This document shows, in pieces, positions 63,383 through 64,000 of a stretch of 64,000 nucleotides of DNA. Source of the DNA: Ulva prolifera (Eukaryota > Chlorophyta > Ulvophyceae > Ulvales > Ulvaceae); NCBI GenBank assembly GCA_023078555.1, contig CM041196.1:9504985-9568984 (forward strand), in the 5' to 3' direction. Made by a program: the position numbers and the translations under genes. Every line of letters begins with the position of its first letter. Within the stretch, counting starts at the first letter, position 1. The notes beneath the pieces are model-generated. The model ran no database searches and was not told the origin of the DNA. It saw only the letters and a list, made by a program, of their open reading frames with translations.

Positions 63383-63874
63383 TCAGACCTTCAGCGTGAC
63401 CTTACTTGGCACCGCATCGATCGGCGCCAGCCCTACATCCGCCGGCAGCGGCGGCAGCGACCGCAGCGCCGCCCGCTGGTACAGCGCGCCCGTCGCACGC
63501 CCCACGTCACACAGCACGCGCAGCGCGTAATCCAGGTCCGCCTGCGTGTGCGCCGCACTGATGCACACGCGCGCGCGCGCCGTCAGCAGCGACGTCGCCG
63601 GGAACCCTACCACCACAACCGCGACATGCCGCTGCAGGCACATGTCACTGAATCGGCGCAGGAGGCCGGGCAGGTAGAGCATGACGGGCATGACGGGGGA
63701 GTCCCAGTCGCCGAGGACATGGAAGCCCGCACGCATGAGGTGCGCGCGGAAGTAGTTGCTGTTGCGCTTCAGGGCCGCGATCTTGTCGGCGCCGCGGGAG
63801 GTGCCGTCGGCGCCGGTGATGAGGTTGAGGGCGCTCAGGGTCTGCTGTGCGGCGAGTGGGGACATGCTGGTCGC
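63383..63874 (-). CDS. LCB2: Serine palmitoyltransferase subunit 2, last exon (partial gene)
   Basis: The exon begins after a CTGCAG acceptor (63875-63880) and ends at TGA (63383-63385). It encodes ATSMSPLAAQQTLSAL, GADGTSRGADKIAALKRNSN, DSPVMPVMLYLPG, VAVVVVGFPATSLLTARAR and CISAAHTQADLDYALRVL. These correspond to the C-terminal domain of the LCB2 subunit, including the highly conserved DSPVMP and VVGFPAT segments. The enzyme joins serine and palmitoyl-CoA in the endoplasmic reticulum, the first step of sphingolipid synthesis, as a pyridoxal-phosphate-dependent heterodimer with LCB1. The PLP-lysine region lies in earlier exons beyond the window. The stop follows SKVTLKV. Confidence 0.93.
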   Translation of the reverse strand, partial: ATSMSPLAAQQTLSALNLITGADGTSRGADKIAALKRNSNYFRAHLMRAGFHVLGDWDSPVMPVMLYLPGLLRRFSDMCLQRHVAVVVVGFPATSLLTARARVCISAAHTQADLDYALRVLCDVGRATGALYQRAALRSLPPLPADVGLAPIDAVPSKVTLKV

Positions 63875-64000
63875 CTGCAGCCACGGCGGGCGGTGAGACA
63901 AGCAGCTTCGCAGGGGGAGGAGGTAACGCGAGACAGAAGGGAGGGCTGGGGCTGTGAGCATGAGGAAATGGTGGTACACGTTGAGTGATGTGCACTACAT
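63875..64000 (-). other. Intron of LCB2 (partial)
   Basis: Sequence upstream of the last exon acceptor. Upstream exons lie beyond the window edge. Confidence 0.7.

Overview
The window is nuclear DNA from a eukaryote, most likely a green alga (Chlorophyta). Coding blocks are broken by GT-AG introns. Two recognisable host genes are present: transcription factor IIB, and the C-terminus of serine palmitoyltransferase subunit LCB2. Base composition is moderately GC-rich, CATGCATG-type words are common, and TGTAA, a polyadenylation word typical of green algae, occurs shortly after several stop codons. I cannot name the species. No bacterial operon, tRNA, rRNA or CRISPR locus was found. Layout: roughly the first half (1-31548) is nested transposons; the second half is a local family of SKP1/BTB-like plus leucine-rich-repeat (LRR) genes, followed by housekeeping genes. 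From the left: (1) 1-1057 is the right end of a CACTA-type DNA transposon, almost identical to 22268-23324. (2) 1247-3167 is a 5'-truncated Copia retrotransposon on the minus strand. (3) 4766-13578 is a third, plus-strand CACTA transposase gene. It is interrupted inside an exon by a complete Copia element (8080-12036) with two LTRs and a perfect 5-bp target duplication GTTCT. (4) A tandem repeat of about 181 bp and a single N (14403) precede CACTA element A (about 14404-23324). Element A abuts related element B (23325-31548). A and B share one design: a minus-strand TNP2-like transposase and a divergently transcribed second gene, separated by about 330 bp. Each second gene carries, at the same place in its reading frame, a tandem array of perfect hairpins, but the hairpin sequences differ completely between A and B. 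The right end of B lies inside the first exon of a host gene. From 31549 to 54515 there are four copies (three plus, one minus) of a three-exon gene. Exons 1 and 2 resemble a SKP1/BTB fold and exon 3 is a long LRR exon. Copies 1 and 2 are broken, copy 3 has a frameshift near its end, and copy 4 looks intact. Part of this cluster arose by segmental duplication together with a minus-strand beta-helix repeat gene (intact at 41408-44179, remnant at 36513-36840). Small mobile sequences lie between them: a TA-flanked MITE, about 47-50-bp insertions bounded by 10-12-bp target duplications, and a roughly 100-bp dispersed repeat in three copies. From 54516 to the end there is a six-exon TFIIB gene (61349-56537, minus), a foldback region near 62.1-62.5 kb, and the last LCB2 exon (63874-63383, minus). 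The two LTRs of the complete Copia element differ only by single-base indels, so some apparent frameshifts in the window may be sequence errors rather than real decay.
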